From: Chitinophagaceae bacterium | GTDB lineage: Bacteria; Bacteroidota; Bacteroidia; Chitinophagales; Chitinophagaceae | DNA length: 64,000 nucleotides | Assembly (NCBI GenBank): GCA_016787085.1 | Contig: JAEUVJ010000013.1 | Coordinates: 1 to 64,000 of the forward strand | Direction of reading: 5' to 3' | In this document: in pieces, positions 17,527 through 25,559 of the stretch | Position numbering within the stretch: position 1 is the first letter of the stretch | Layout: each line of letters begins with the position of its first letter | Made by a program: the position numbers and the translations under genes | Notes under the pieces: model-generated | What the model saw: the letters and a program-made list of their open reading frames with translations, nothing else | What the model was told of the DNA's origin: nothing | Databases searched by the model: none

Positions 17527-18105
17527 TCACTTTATCTTTTTATCTATAGCCGCACTGAGCGAAGAAAATATATCATCCACACTTCCTTCACCCTTTATTG
17601 AATGAAACTTCTTCTCTTTTCTGTAATGATCCGCTACCGGCGAGGTCTCATTAGTATAAACCGCAAACCGTTTGCGGATGACATCCTCATTGGTGTCATC
17701 ACTGCGGCCCGAGGTCTTGCCGCGGTTCAGTAATCTTTTTACCAGCTCTTCCTCGCTTACTTCAAGAGCCAGCACTGCTGCAATGGCCGTTTTTTTCAAA
17801 TCCAGCAACCTGTCCAGCGCCTCGGCCTGGGCTACCGTCCGGGGAAAACCATCAAAGAGAAAACCGGCTGCTTCCTTGTGATGATCAAGGCTGTTGTCTA
17901 TCATGCCGATCACCACCTCGTCAGGAACCAGTTGCCCTTTATCCATAAAATTTTTCGCCTCCATACCCAGCGGTGTTTTATTGGTGATCTCTCCCCGCAA
18001 TAAATTACCGGTCGAAAGATGAACCAGCCCGTATTTCTCTACTAATTTTTCAGATTGGGTGCCTTTGCCGCTTCCGGGGGGGCCAAAAAGGATCAAATTG
18101 AACAT
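17527..18105 (-). CDS. adk: Adenylate kinase
   Basis: 192 residues, cytoplasmic; balances ATP, ADP and AMP. P-loop GPPGSGKGTQ (residues 8-17), AMP-binding STGNLLR and DGFPRTVAQA with the conserved Arg, and the LID region KRLLNRGKTSGRSDD. The LID is the short zinc-free form, so the protein is shorter than the 214-residue E. coli enzyme; that is common in Bacteroidota. A TATATTTG promoter element and a strong terminator bracket it as a single-gene unit. Confidence 0.95.
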   Translation of the reverse strand: MFNLILFGPPGSGKGTQSEKLVEKYGLVHLSTGNLLRGEITNKTPLGMEAKNFMDKGQLVPDEVVIGMIDNSLDHHKEAAGFLFDGFPRTVAQAEALDRLLDLKKTAIAAVLALEVSEEELVKRLLNRGKTSGRSDDTNEDVIRKRFAVYTNETSPVADHYRKEKKFHSIKGEGSVDDIFSSLSAAIDKKIK

Positions 18106-18131
18106 AAGCGCTTACTAACCTTGATGAAAAA

Positions 18132-18139
18132 CAAATATA
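18132..18139 (-). promoter_or_regulatory. adk -7 element
   Basis: Minus strand TATATTTG, exact match to TAnnTTTG, 26 nt upstream of the adk ATG at 18105. Confidence 0.62.
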
Positions 18140-18283
18140 AAGTACCGGGCTTAAATAAGCTTTAATTATCCTCAGTTTGGCTGAAATTCCTGCAACAAAA
18201 CAGGAAATTAGTTTCGATCCTGCCAAAATGTTAAAGAAATGGCCTTGTCGGCAGAGTGACAAACCAGCCCAACCCTTGTTACG

Positions 18284-18291
18284 TAAATTTG
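18284..18291 (+). promoter_or_regulatory. msrB -7 element
   Basis: TAAATTTG, exact match to TAnnTTTG, 18 nt before the msrB ATG at 18310. Confidence 0.6.
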
Positions 18292-18309
18292 TTATAAATA
18301 AACCATGTA

Positions 18310-18891
18310 ATGATACGCAGCCTTCTCATGATAACCCTGGCGATCACCCTGCAGCAATGCAGCTATTCGCAAAACAATTCATCAAAGAACAATACCACCA
18401 ATATGGACAGTACAAAAAAGAACAACCCCGTTTATTCCAACACAGATACATCAGAAGTGAAAATGAATAATGAAGAGTGGAAAAAAATACTTCCCGATGA
18501 AGTGTATTATATAGCCCGTATGAAGGGAACGGAAAGACCCTGGACAAGTAAGTTTGAGAATTTCCATGAGAAGGGAACCTATTACTGCGCTGCCTGCGGC
18601 AATCCGTTATTTAAAAGCGACACCAAGTTTGAAAGCGGTTGCGGCTGGCCAAGTTTTTACGAACCGGTCAGTAAAACCAGTTTAATTAATACACCGGATC
18701 ATTCACACGGCATGGTAAGGACTGAAGTGCAATGTGGCCGCTGCAAAGCACATCTCGGTCATGTTTTCAATGATGGCCCTCCGCCGACGGGTCTGCGTTA
18801 TTGCATCAACGGTGTGATACTGGATTTTACAAAAGCAAAAGATGCGGAAAAGAAATATACGGAGGAGAATAAACAGAAGCCTGAGAATTGA
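18310..18891 (+). CDS. msrB: Exported peptide-methionine (R)-S-oxide reductase, lipoprotein form
   Basis: 193 residues. The N-terminus has a lipobox-like TLQQC (C17), so the enzyme should be anchored outside the cytoplasmic membrane. The SelR domain starts near residue 55: EWKKILPDEVYYIARMKGTERP, two zinc CxxC pairs (CAACG and CGRC), GCGWPSFY, HLGHVFNDGPPPTGLRYCING with the catalytic Cys. It repairs methionine-R-sulfoxide in proteins. The low-complexity Asn/Ser linker between lipobox and domain is typical of surface anchoring. A strong terminator follows. Confidence 0.93.
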   Translation: MIRSLLMITLAITLQQCSYSQNNSSKNNTTNMDSTKKNNPVYSNTDTSEVKMNNEEWKKILPDEVYYIARMKGTERPWTSKFENFHEKGTYYCAACGNPLFKSDTKFESGCGWPSFYEPVSKTSLINTPDHSHGMVRTEVQCGRCKAHLGHVFNDGPPPTGLRYCINGVILDFTKAKDAEKKYTEENKQKPEN

Positions 18892-18912
18892 ATCATAATG
18901 ACCCGTGAACAG

Positions 18913-18947
18913 AAAACTCCCTTGCGAAAGGGAGTTTTTGTTTTATC
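18913..18947 (+). terminator. msrB intrinsic terminator
   Basis: Perfect 11-bp stem AAAACTCCCTT / AAGGGAGTTTT with GCGA loop, followed by TGTTTTAT. It starts 22 bp after the msrB stop. Confidence 0.85.
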
Positions 18948-18964
18948 CCCTGCTTCATTCCGCT

Positions 18965-18973
18965 TACTTTTGC
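18965..18973 (+). promoter_or_regulatory. -7 element of the aminotransferase gene
   Basis: TACTTTTGC, exact match to TAnnTTTGC, 33 nt upstream of ATG 19007 and downstream of the msrB terminator. It lies inside the longer in-frame reading from 18905, which argues against that start. Confidence 0.65.
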
Positions 18974-19006
18974 CACTCAGGATTGCCCTCATTTAAACTG
19001 CATGCA

Positions 19007-20266
19007 ATGAAACTTTCTCATTTGTCCGAAACACTCATCGGTTCTGAAATTGTAAAGCTTGGCGGCGAGATAAGGGAAAAGATACGGCAGGGAGAACGTA
19101 TCTATAATTTTACCGTAGGTGATTTCGACCCGTCCATTTTTCCTATACCCAAAGAATTAGAAGATGCTATAGTAGATGCCTATCGGAAACATTTTACCAA
19201 TTACCCTGCTGCAGAAGGAAACCTTGATCTGCGGGAAGCCATACATTCCTTTACAAAGGATACCGAAGGGCTTGATTATAATATTAATGAGATCCTTGTA
19301 GCTTCCGGGGGCCGCCCGCTGATCTATTCCTTGTTCAGGGCTATCTGCGACCAGGGAGATAAGGTCATTTATGCGGTACCCAGCTGGAATAATAATCACT
19401 ATACGCATTTTGTAGGCGGAGAACATATCGTGATCGAAGCAAAGGCAGAGAATAATTTCATGCCGATAGCTAAAGATATCCGTGAACATGTAAAGAAAGC
19501 ATCGCTGATCGCACTATGTTCACCCCAAAATCCGACAGGCACGACGTTCAAAAAACATGATCTCGAAGCGATCTGCGACTTGGTGATAGAAGAGAACCAA
19601 CGAAGAGAGGAGAATGAGAAGAAACTCTATGTGATGTACGACCAGATGTACTGGCACCTGACCTATGGCGATATACAGCATTATAATCCCGTTTCACTGC
19701 GTCCGGCCATGCGGGAATACACCATTTTCATTGATGCGATCAGCAAAGTGTTTGCCGCTACGGGTGTACGGGTGGGCTGGAGTTTCGGACCGGCCACTAT
19801 CATCAGTAAAATGAAAGCGATCCTTACCCATCTGGGTGCCTGGGCGCCGATGGCGGAGCAAAAAGCCGTAGCGCAATTCCTTGGCAAACGGGATGCAATT
19901 CAAAAATATCTGACGCACTTCAAAAAGGAAGTGGAAGAAAGGCTGCGACGCATCTATGATGGCTTCATGCAGTTGAAAAGTGAAGGACTGGCAGTAGATG
20001 CTATAGCGCCAGAGGCGGCTATTTATCTCACTATTAAAATTGATCTGGCGGGCAAAAAGACAGCGGAAGGAAAGCTGCTGGAAAACCAGGCTGAAGTGAC
20101 CGCCTACCTGCTGAATGAAGCCAAACTCGCAGTCGTTCCCTTTTATGCCTTCGGCGCTGACAAAAGCTCCGCCTGGTACCGGTTAAGTGTCGGCACTTGT
20201 AAAAAAGAAGAAATAGGGGAGATGATAGGAAAGCTGAGAGAGGCGTTGAAGAAACTTAAGTCCTAA
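19007..20266 (+). CDS. PLP-dependent class I/II aminotransferase
   Basis: 419 residues from ATG 19007; upstream in-frame sequence holds the msrB terminator and this gene's promoter. Fold type I enzyme: GRPLIYSLFRAI cofactor loop, SPQNPTGTTF, DQMYWHLTY, and the Schiff-base lysine in DAISKVFAATGVRVGW, with the substrate-binding arginine YRLSVG near the C-terminus. Closest in pattern to aspartate-type aminotransferases; substrate not assignable. Monocistronic, bounded by terminators. Confidence 0.88.
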   Translation: MKLSHLSETLIGSEIVKLGGEIREKIRQGERIYNFTVGDFDPSIFPIPKELEDAIVDAYRKHFTNYPAAEGNLDLREAIHSFTKDTEGLDYNINEILVASGGRPLIYSLFRAICDQGDKVIYAVPSWNNNHYTHFVGGEHIVIEAKAENNFMPIAKDIREHVKKASLIALCSPQNPTGTTFKKHDLEAICDLVIEENQRREENEKKLYVMYDQMYWHLTYGDIQHYNPVSLRPAMREYTIFIDAISKVFAATGVRVGWSFGPATIISKMKAILTHLGAWAPMAEQKAVAQFLGKRDAIQKYLTHFKKEVEERLRRIYDGFMQLKSEGLAVDAIAPEAAIYLTIKIDLAGKKTAEGKLLENQAEVTAYLLNEAKLAVVPFYAFGADKSSAWYRLSVGTCKKEEIGEMIGKLREALKKLKS

Positions 20267-20278
20267 ACTTATTGAAAT

Positions 20279-20310
20279 AAAAAGAGGGTCGTCAAACCCT
20301 CTTTGAACTT
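20279..20310. terminator. Bidirectional terminator between convergent genes
   Basis: Perfect 9-bp stem AAAGAGGGT / ACCCTCTTT (20281-20289 and 20296-20304). The T-run is good on the minus strand (TTTTTATTT), weaker on the plus strand, so it ends the minus-strand gene and likely also the aminotransferase. Confidence 0.75.
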
Positions 20311-20326
20311 TATAGTTTTACTACAA

Positions 20327-20569
20327 CTAATTCTTATTGATCAAAAACCGGAAAGGCCTTAACTCAGTATAGCGGATGGCCCGGAGTATCTTTTGGGGTT
20401 TGGATGTAATGCGGTTGCGTACCACCAGTTCATGCACCCGGCAGAAGCACTCAGGCGACTCTGCCTGTACAAGCATGTCGTTGATGCTTTCCACTTCCTG
20501 CTCTATGGCTTGCTGGCTGGCGTATTCATCTTTTAACAGCACCAGCAGGTCTCGATTGGGGATTCTCAT
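20327..20569 (-). CDS. Small conserved hypothetical protein
   Basis: 80 residues from ATG 20569, chosen because GAGGAG stands 5-6 nt upstream and because a longer reading from 20617 would overlap the small lipoprotein gene. Charged, helical N-terminal half (DLLVLLKDEYASQQAIEQEVESINDML), then CFCRVHELVVRNRITSKPQKILRAIRYTELRPFRF. Basic and possibly nucleic-acid binding, but no family was recognised. Likely co-transcribed with the lipoprotein gene 20 bp upstream. Confidence 0.62.
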   Translation of the reverse strand: MRIPNRDLLVLLKDEYASQQAIEQEVESINDMLVQAESPECFCRVHELVVRNRITSKPQKILRAIRYTELRPFRFLINKN

Positions 20570-20589
20570 CGCAGCTCCTCGTTTTTGAA

Positions 20590-20724
20590 TCACCGTACGT
20601 TGTTCGGGCAGCCGCATCCCCGGCCGCCTTTACCCGTTCCGGAATAATAGTTCTTGTTACAGGCTGACAACACGAATAATCCGGCCAGCAGTAACAATAG
20701 CGCTATTTTGGTGATGTTTTTCAT
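20590..20724 (-). CDS. Tiny lipoprotein with GCGCP motif
   Basis: 44 residues. A complete lipoprotein signal: MKN basic start, a leucine-rich core and lipobox LSAC (C22). The mature part is only 23 residues, NKNYYSGTGKGGRGCGCPNNVR, ending in a CGCP motif with two more cysteines (C37, C39). Clean start and stop, in a gap that otherwise has no gene. Outer-membrane anchoring is predicted; role unknown. Confidence 0.68.
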   Translation of the reverse strand: MKNITKIALLLLLAGLFVLSACNKNYYSGTGKGGRGCGCPNNVR

Positions 20725-20798
20725 ATTATGCTTTGTAATTTAAAACTATTTTACAAACAAATTAGTATGTGCAGGGGTTCAAACCCCGAAAAAATTAT

Positions 20799-21911
20799 AT
20801 GAACCCGGCCCCGGAAGTAAATACCCCCCGTAAACCACGCATTCTCGTGGCTCCGCTCGACTGGGGGCTGGGCCATGCCACCCGCTGCATACCCGTGATT
20901 TATGAATTGCTGAAACACAAATGTGAAGTATGGCTGGCGGCAGAAGGGGCTCAGGAAGTATTGCTGAAACAGGAATTTCCTGAGCTACGTTTTTTGCATT
21001 TGCCCGGCTACCGGGTGAAATATAGCCGCTCCCGCAGCGCTATGATATGGAGTATGATCACCCAAACAAGCCGGATAGTGAAAGCTGTCCGCATGGAGAA
21101 CGAATGGCTGAAGAAAACACTGAGTGAATATGTTTTCGATGCCGTGATCTCCGATAACAGGTACGGTTTACACCATTCGTCTGTACCCTGCATATTTATG
21201 ACTCATCAACTGACCATTAAAAGCCCGCTGGGCAAATGGAGCGAACGCTTATTGCAAAAAGAGAACTATCAATACATCAACCGCTTTACTGAATGCTGGA
21301 TACCTGACTTACCCGGAACGGATAACCTGGCCGGAGTGTTATCTCATCCTTCGAAAATGCCGGATATACCTGCCAGGTATATCGGCTTATTATCCCGGTT
21401 TGAAAATAAAGAGATACACGAGATCAACGGGCATATATTGGTTGTTTTATCAGGTCCCGAGCCACAGCGAAGTATCCTTGAAGAAAAGATCATCAAAGAG
21501 ATCGCTCATTATGGAGGAACCGCTACTATCGTCCGGGGGCTTCCTGCATTCGCCAATATTATCCCTTCCACCAACCATATCCGGTTTTATAACCATCTGC
21601 CAACTGAAGAGCTGAACATAGAAATGAGCAAAGCCGGGTATGTCATCAGCCGCAGCGGCTACAGTACCGTCATGGACCTCATCAAATTGCAGAAGAAGAG
21701 TATCCTTATTCCGACGCCTGGGCAAACGGAACAGGAATATCTTGGAAAATACCTGGTGCAAAAAAAGATGGCGGTCTGTATTGATCAGAAAGACTTTTCA
21801 TTGAACACCGCCATTCGGCAGGCCAGAGAATTTTCTTATCAACTTTCTTTTCCGGGTAATGACTATCTCCTGAGTACCGCAGTACAACAACTTATTGCCT
21901 CCCTTCGCTAA
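20799..21911 (+). CDS. Glycosyltransferase of MurG/GT28 type
   Basis: 370 residues from ATG 20799; a GTG at 20769 would add 10 residues. GT-B fold: N-terminal VAPLDWGLGHATRCIPV (the GxGH acceptor loop) and C-terminal donor-site MSKAGYVISRSGYSTVMDLIKLQKKSILIPTPGQTEQEYLGKYL, as in MurG and UDP-GlcNAc-processing enzymes. It is not near cell-wall genes and differs from MurG in length and motifs, so it is likely a different sugar-nucleotide transferase. Acceptor unknown. Confidence 0.8.
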   Translation: MNPAPEVNTPRKPRILVAPLDWGLGHATRCIPVIYELLKHKCEVWLAAEGAQEVLLKQEFPELRFLHLPGYRVKYSRSRSAMIWSMITQTSRIVKAVRMENEWLKKTLSEYVFDAVISDNRYGLHHSSVPCIFMTHQLTIKSPLGKWSERLLQKENYQYINRFTECWIPDLPGTDNLAGVLSHPSKMPDIPARYIGLLSRFENKEIHEINGHILVVLSGPEPQRSILEEKIIKEIAHYGGTATIVRGLPAFANIIPSTNHIRFYNHLPTEELNIEMSKAGYVISRSGYSTVMDLIKLQKKSILIPTPGQTEQEYLGKYLVQKKMAVCIDQKDFSLNTAIRQAREFSYQLSFPGNDYLLSTAVQQLIASLR

Positions 21912-21923
21912 TGTTTTCCCGTT

Positions 21924-21932
21924 TACCTTTGC
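21924..21932 (+). promoter_or_regulatory. -7 element of the EamA transporter gene
   Basis: TACCTTTGC, exact match to TAnnTTTGC, 18 nt before the TTG start at 21951. Confidence 0.6.
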
Positions 21933-21950
21933 GGCTCACTTTTTATTTAC

Positions 21951-22841
21951 TTGAAACCGGCACTTAAAGCACATATCGCTGTTCTGGGCACCAATCTTTT
22001 CTTTGCTATCAATTACAGTTTTGTAAAGTTCATCTCGCCCACGCCTGTTGGCCCTTATGCACTCAATCTGCTGCGGGTAGGAGGAAGTCTCATATTATTC
22101 TGGACACTGTGGCTGTTTGCAAAAAATAAGGTGACACTGCAACGAAAGGATGTTGGCAGGCTTATACTCTGCGGTTTACTTGGTGTAGCGGTCAACCAGA
22201 TGCTTTTTATCAAAGGTCTGACCATGACCACGGCGATCCATGCTTCCCTATTGATGCTTTGTTCGCCGATACTGATCACGATTCTTGCCTTCTGGATATT
22301 GAAAGAAAGAGTAACGATCCTGAAAATACTGGGGCTTACACTTGGGGTAATGGGCTCTGTATGGCTGATCACAGGCAAACAGGCGGCGGGCCAGCCCAAA
22401 GATTACCTGCTTGGCGACATCTTCATTGTACTGAACGGTATCTCGTATGCTTTTTATTTTATCCTGGTAAAACCATTGATGGAGCGATATACATCCCTGC
22501 AGGTAGTAAGGTGGGTGTTTACGTTCGGGTTCATCATGATGCTGCCCATCGGGTGGGTGCAGTTTGGAGAAATACAATGGGCCGGTTTCAATCCCAGGTA
22601 CGCTGCCGTTCTTGCTTTTGTCATTATCGCCGGCACCTTTCTCGCCTATGTTTTTAATGCTTATGGGATTCGCATATTGGGCCCCGGCATCACCAGCGCT
22701 TACATTTATATTCAGCTGGTCTTTGCGGTAGCTATCGCTGTACTGTTCTTCAATGAACAACTGACTCTGCAAAAGATCATTGCCGGTATTATGATACTGG
22801 GAGGTGTCTATCTTGTAAGTATGAAAAAAAGAACAGGTTAA
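21951..22841 (+). CDS. EamA-family (DMT superfamily) permease
   Basis: 296 residues, predicted ten membrane spans in two EamA repeats (about 5-140 and 150-292). Family landmarks: NYSFVKFISPTPVGPYALNLLRV in repeat 1, ILKERVTILKILGLTLGVMGSVW, and FNEQLTLQKIIAGIMILGGVYLV at the C-terminus. Such carriers export metabolites or amino acids. Start is a TTG; no in-frame ATG lies between it and the promoter. The stop shares TTAA with the convergent phosphatase gene. Confidence 0.85.
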   Translation: MKPALKAHIAVLGTNLFFAINYSFVKFISPTPVGPYALNLLRVGGSLILFWTLWLFAKNKVTLQRKDVGRLILCGLLGVAVNQMLFIKGLTMTTAIHASLLMLCSPILITILAFWILKERVTILKILGLTLGVMGSVWLITGKQAAGQPKDYLLGDIFIVLNGISYAFYFILVKPLMERYTSLQVVRWVFTFGFIMMLPIGWVQFGEIQWAGFNPRYAAVLAFVIIAGTFLAYVFNAYGIRILGPGITSAYIYIQLVFAVAIAVLFFNEQLTLQKIIAGIMILGGVYLVSMKKRTG

Positions 22842-23335
22842 TCTAACCCTGCTTTCGGATAATCAGCAAACCAGAATTCTTTGGGGGCTCCTTCAAAATC
22901 CTTCCATTTCCTGATATCAGCCTTCACCGCAAAAATGCCACAGGTAGGAATATTATCGATCCTTGTATTGGTAAGGCTATTAGCAAAATCCGTGATGCCC
23001 GGATTATGAGAGAATATTGCAGCCGAATCAAACTGGTCATCGAGCCTACCGATCACTGCTGAAAATACTTCTGCCGGAGCAGCATAGAGGTCTTCGATGA
23101 AAATGATCCCTTCCTTATCGCTTTTATACTCTTTGGCAAAAACTACAGCTGTCTTTCTTGCCCGTTTGGCAGGGCTCGAAACAAATACATCTATCTTGAT
23201 CTTTTTTTCCAAAAGACGTTGCGCCATCATGGGTGCATCCCTTTTACCTCTTTCATTAAGCGGCCTGTCAAAATCACCAAGCGAAGGAGTACTCCAATCA
23301 CTTTTGGCATGGCGGACAAGAATTAGCTGTTTCAT
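22838..23335 (-). CDS. SixA-like histidine phosphatase
   Basis: 165 residues, cytoplasmic. Phosphoglycerate-mutase-like fold: LVRHAKSDWS (phosphoacceptor H9), the second arginine in SSPAKRARKTA, and IFSHNPGITDFANSL with the second His. SixA proteins remove phosphate from phosphohistidine. Upstream lies a strong terminator for the mutase operon, so it is transcribed separately. Confidence 0.85.
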   Translation of the reverse strand: MKQLILVRHAKSDWSTPSLGDFDRPLNERGKRDAPMMAQRLLEKKIKIDVFVSSPAKRARKTAVVFAKEYKSDKEGIIFIEDLYAAPAEVFSAVIGRLDDQFDSAAIFSHNPGITDFANSLTNTRIDNIPTCGIFAVKADIRKWKDFEGAPKEFWFADYPKAGLD

Positions 23336-23363
23336 ATTAATTGAATAGCCGAAAGATGATAAA

Positions 23364-23391
23364 TGAAAAAGCGAAACTACAGGTTTCGCTT
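23364..23391 (-). terminator. Terminator of the methylmalonyl-CoA operon
   Basis: Perfect 9-bp stem AAGCGAAAC / GTTTCGCTT with TACAG loop (23369-23391), followed on the minus strand by TTTTTCATTTA. It lies 24 bp after the mutB stop, so the array ends here. Confidence 0.82.
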
Positions 23392-23414
23392 AGTATAATA
23401 AAAGCAGCAGTCTG

Positions 23415-25556
23415 TCAATTCAGTTGAATGGCAACTTTCAGCTTTTCCAGCATCATCTTAGCACATTTCGGGATCTTTGAACCGGGCCCGAACACAGCCG
23501 CTACACCCTTATCATATAAATATTCGTAGTCCTGCTGAGGAATTACGCCACCGGCCACAACCAGAATATCCTCTCTTCCTAATGTTTTTAATTCTTCAAT
23601 CAACCGGGGAATTAATGTTTTATGCCCGGCTGCTAATGATGAAGCTCCGATAAAATCCACGTCATTCTCTGCTGCCTGTCTTGCCACTTCTTCCGGTGTC
23701 TGGAACAGGGGCCCCATATCCACATCAAACCCCATATCTGCAAAGGAGGTCGCTACCACTTTGGCCCCGCGATCGTGTCCATCCTGTCCCATTTTGGCGA
23801 TCATGATCCTCGGTCTTCTCCCTTCTTCTTCAGCAAACCTGTCAGTAAGTTCCAAGACTTCTTTAAAATCCTTGTCATTATGTGATTCGCTGGAATAAAC
23901 ACCCGATATGGTTCTCACAGTCGCTTTATGCCGGCCAAAGACCGATTCCATTGCGTCGGAAATCTCGCCCAGTGTAGCCCTTTTCCTTGCCGCTTCAACA
24001 GCTAATTCAAGCAGATTGCCATTACCCGTCCGGGCCGATTCGGTGATCGCATGCAAAGCAGCCGCTACTGCTTCAGTATTTCTTTCTGCCTTTAATTTTT
24101 TAATTCGCTCTACTTGCGCATTCCTTACCGCGGTATTATCCACCTCGAGCACCTCGATATCTGATTTTTCATCCACCCGGTATTTATTCACCCCAACAAT
24201 AATGTCAGCACCGGAATCTATTCTTGCCTGCTTTCTTGCGGCCGCTTCTTCAATACGCATTTTGGGAATACCCGTCTCTATCGCCTTGGCCATGCCTCCC
24301 AGCTCTTCTATTTCTGTGATATGTGCCCATGCCTTTTGGGCTATTTCATGAGTGAGGTATTCTACATAATAAGAACCACCCCAGGGATCCACTACTTTGG
24401 TCATGCTTGTTTCATCCTGTATATATAATTGTGTATTCCTGGCGATCCTTGCGGAATAGTCAGTGGGCAAAGCAATGGCCTCATCCAATGCATTGGTATG
24501 TAAAGATTGTGTGTGACCGCAGGCAGCAGCCATTGCTTCAATGCATGTTCTTGCCACATTGTTATACGGATCCTGTTCACTTAAACTCCATCCTGAAGTT
24601 TGTGAGTGCGTACGCAAGGCCATGGATTTAGGGTTCTGCGGATTGAATTGTTTAACGATCTTAGCCCACAGCATTCTTCCCGCCCTCATTTTCGCAATCT
24701 CCATAAAATGGTTCATTCCAACCGCCCAGAAGAATGATAAGCGTGGAGCAAAATCATCTATCTTCAATCCAGCTCCGATCCCTGTACGGATATATTCCAA
24801 CCCATCCGCCAATGTATAGGCCAGCTCAATATCGGCAGTAGCGCCTGCTTCCTGCATATGATAACCGGAAATAGAAATGGAATTGAACTTTGGCATGTGC
24901 TGGCTGGTAAACCGGAATATATCACCAATGATCCGCATGGAAGGTTTGGGTGGATAGATATAAGTGTTCCGTACCATGAACTCTTTGAGAATATCATTCT
25001 GAATAGTGCCGCTTAACTTATCCATACTGACGCCCTGCTCTTCAGCCGCAACGATATAAAATGCCATCACCGGTACCACAGCACCATTCATGGTCATGCT
25101 CACTGACATTTTATCCAATGGTATCTGGTCGAACAATATCTTCATATCAAGAATGGAATCTATCGCCACTCCTGCTTTGCCCACATCACCTACTACTCTC
25201 GGGTGATCCGAGTCGTATCCCCTGTGAGTGGCAAGATCAAAAGCAACAGATAATCCCTTTTGGCCTGCCGCTAAATTCCTCCGATAAAAAGCATTCGATG
25301 CTTCTGCGGTAGAAAAACCTGCATATTGCCGTATCGTCCAGGGTTGTAACACATACATACTGGAATAGGGACCACGAAGAAAGGGAGGTAGCCCTGCGCC
25401 AAAATTCAAATGTTCAGCGTGTAGTATATCCTCTTTGGTAAAAGCTGGTTTTATCCTGATCTTCTCCGCTGTTTCCCATATCGCAGCCCTATTGCCAGTG
25501 TATGGTTTTGATGTTTCCTTTTGTTCCAGTTGTATAGAAGTAAAATCCGGTTTCAT
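23415..25556 (-). CDS. mutB: Methylmalonyl-CoA mutase, large (catalytic) subunit
   Basis: 713 residues. Adenosylcobalamin enzyme interconverting succinyl-CoA and methylmalonyl-CoA. Residues 1-550 form the TIM barrel ([62 protein letters not shown]). The C-terminal B12 domain has [17 protein letters not shown], with cobalt-ligand H594 in DGHDRG, then GASSLAAGH and [12 protein letters not shown]. It follows mutA by 3 nt and is the last gene of the array. Confidence 0.97.
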   Translation of the reverse strand: MKPDFTSIQLEQKETSKPYTGNRAAIWETAEKIRIKPAFTKEDILHAEHLNFGAGLPPFLRGPYSSMYVLQPWTIRQYAGFSTAEASNAFYRRNLAAGQKGLSVAFDLATHRGYDSDHPRVVGDVGKAGVAIDSILDMKILFDQIPLDKMSVSMTMNGAVVPVMAFYIVAAEEQGVSMDKLSGTIQNDILKEFMVRNTYIYPPKPSMRIIGDIFRFTSQHMPKFNSISISGYHMQEAGATADIELAYTLADGLEYIRTGIGAGLKIDDFAPRLSFFWAVGMNHFMEIAKMRAGRMLWAKIVKQFNPQNPKSMALRTHSQTSGWSLSEQDPYNNVARTCIEAMAAACGHTQSLHTNALDEAIALPTDYSARIARNTQLYIQDETSMTKVVDPWGGSYYVEYLTHEIAQKAWAHITEIEELGGMAKAIETGIPKMRIEEAAARKQARIDSGADIIVGVNKYRVDEKSDIEVLEVDNTAVRNAQVERIKKLKAERNTEAVAAALHAITESARTGNGNLLELAVEAARKRATLGEISDAMESVFGRHKATVRTISGVYSSESHNDKDFKEVLELTDRFAEEEGRRPRIMIAKMGQDGHDRGAKVVATSFADMGFDVDMGPLFQTPEEVARQAAENDVDFIGASSLAAGHKTLIPRLIEELKTLGREDILVVAGGVIPQQDYEYLYDKGVAAVFGPGSKIPKCAKMMLEKLKVAIQLN

Positions 25557-25559
25557 GAC

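Noticed and set aside
18905..19006. Longer N-terminus for the aminotransferase
   Set aside because: This stretch holds the msrB terminator hairpin and an exact -7 promoter element; ATG 19007 gives the normal family start.
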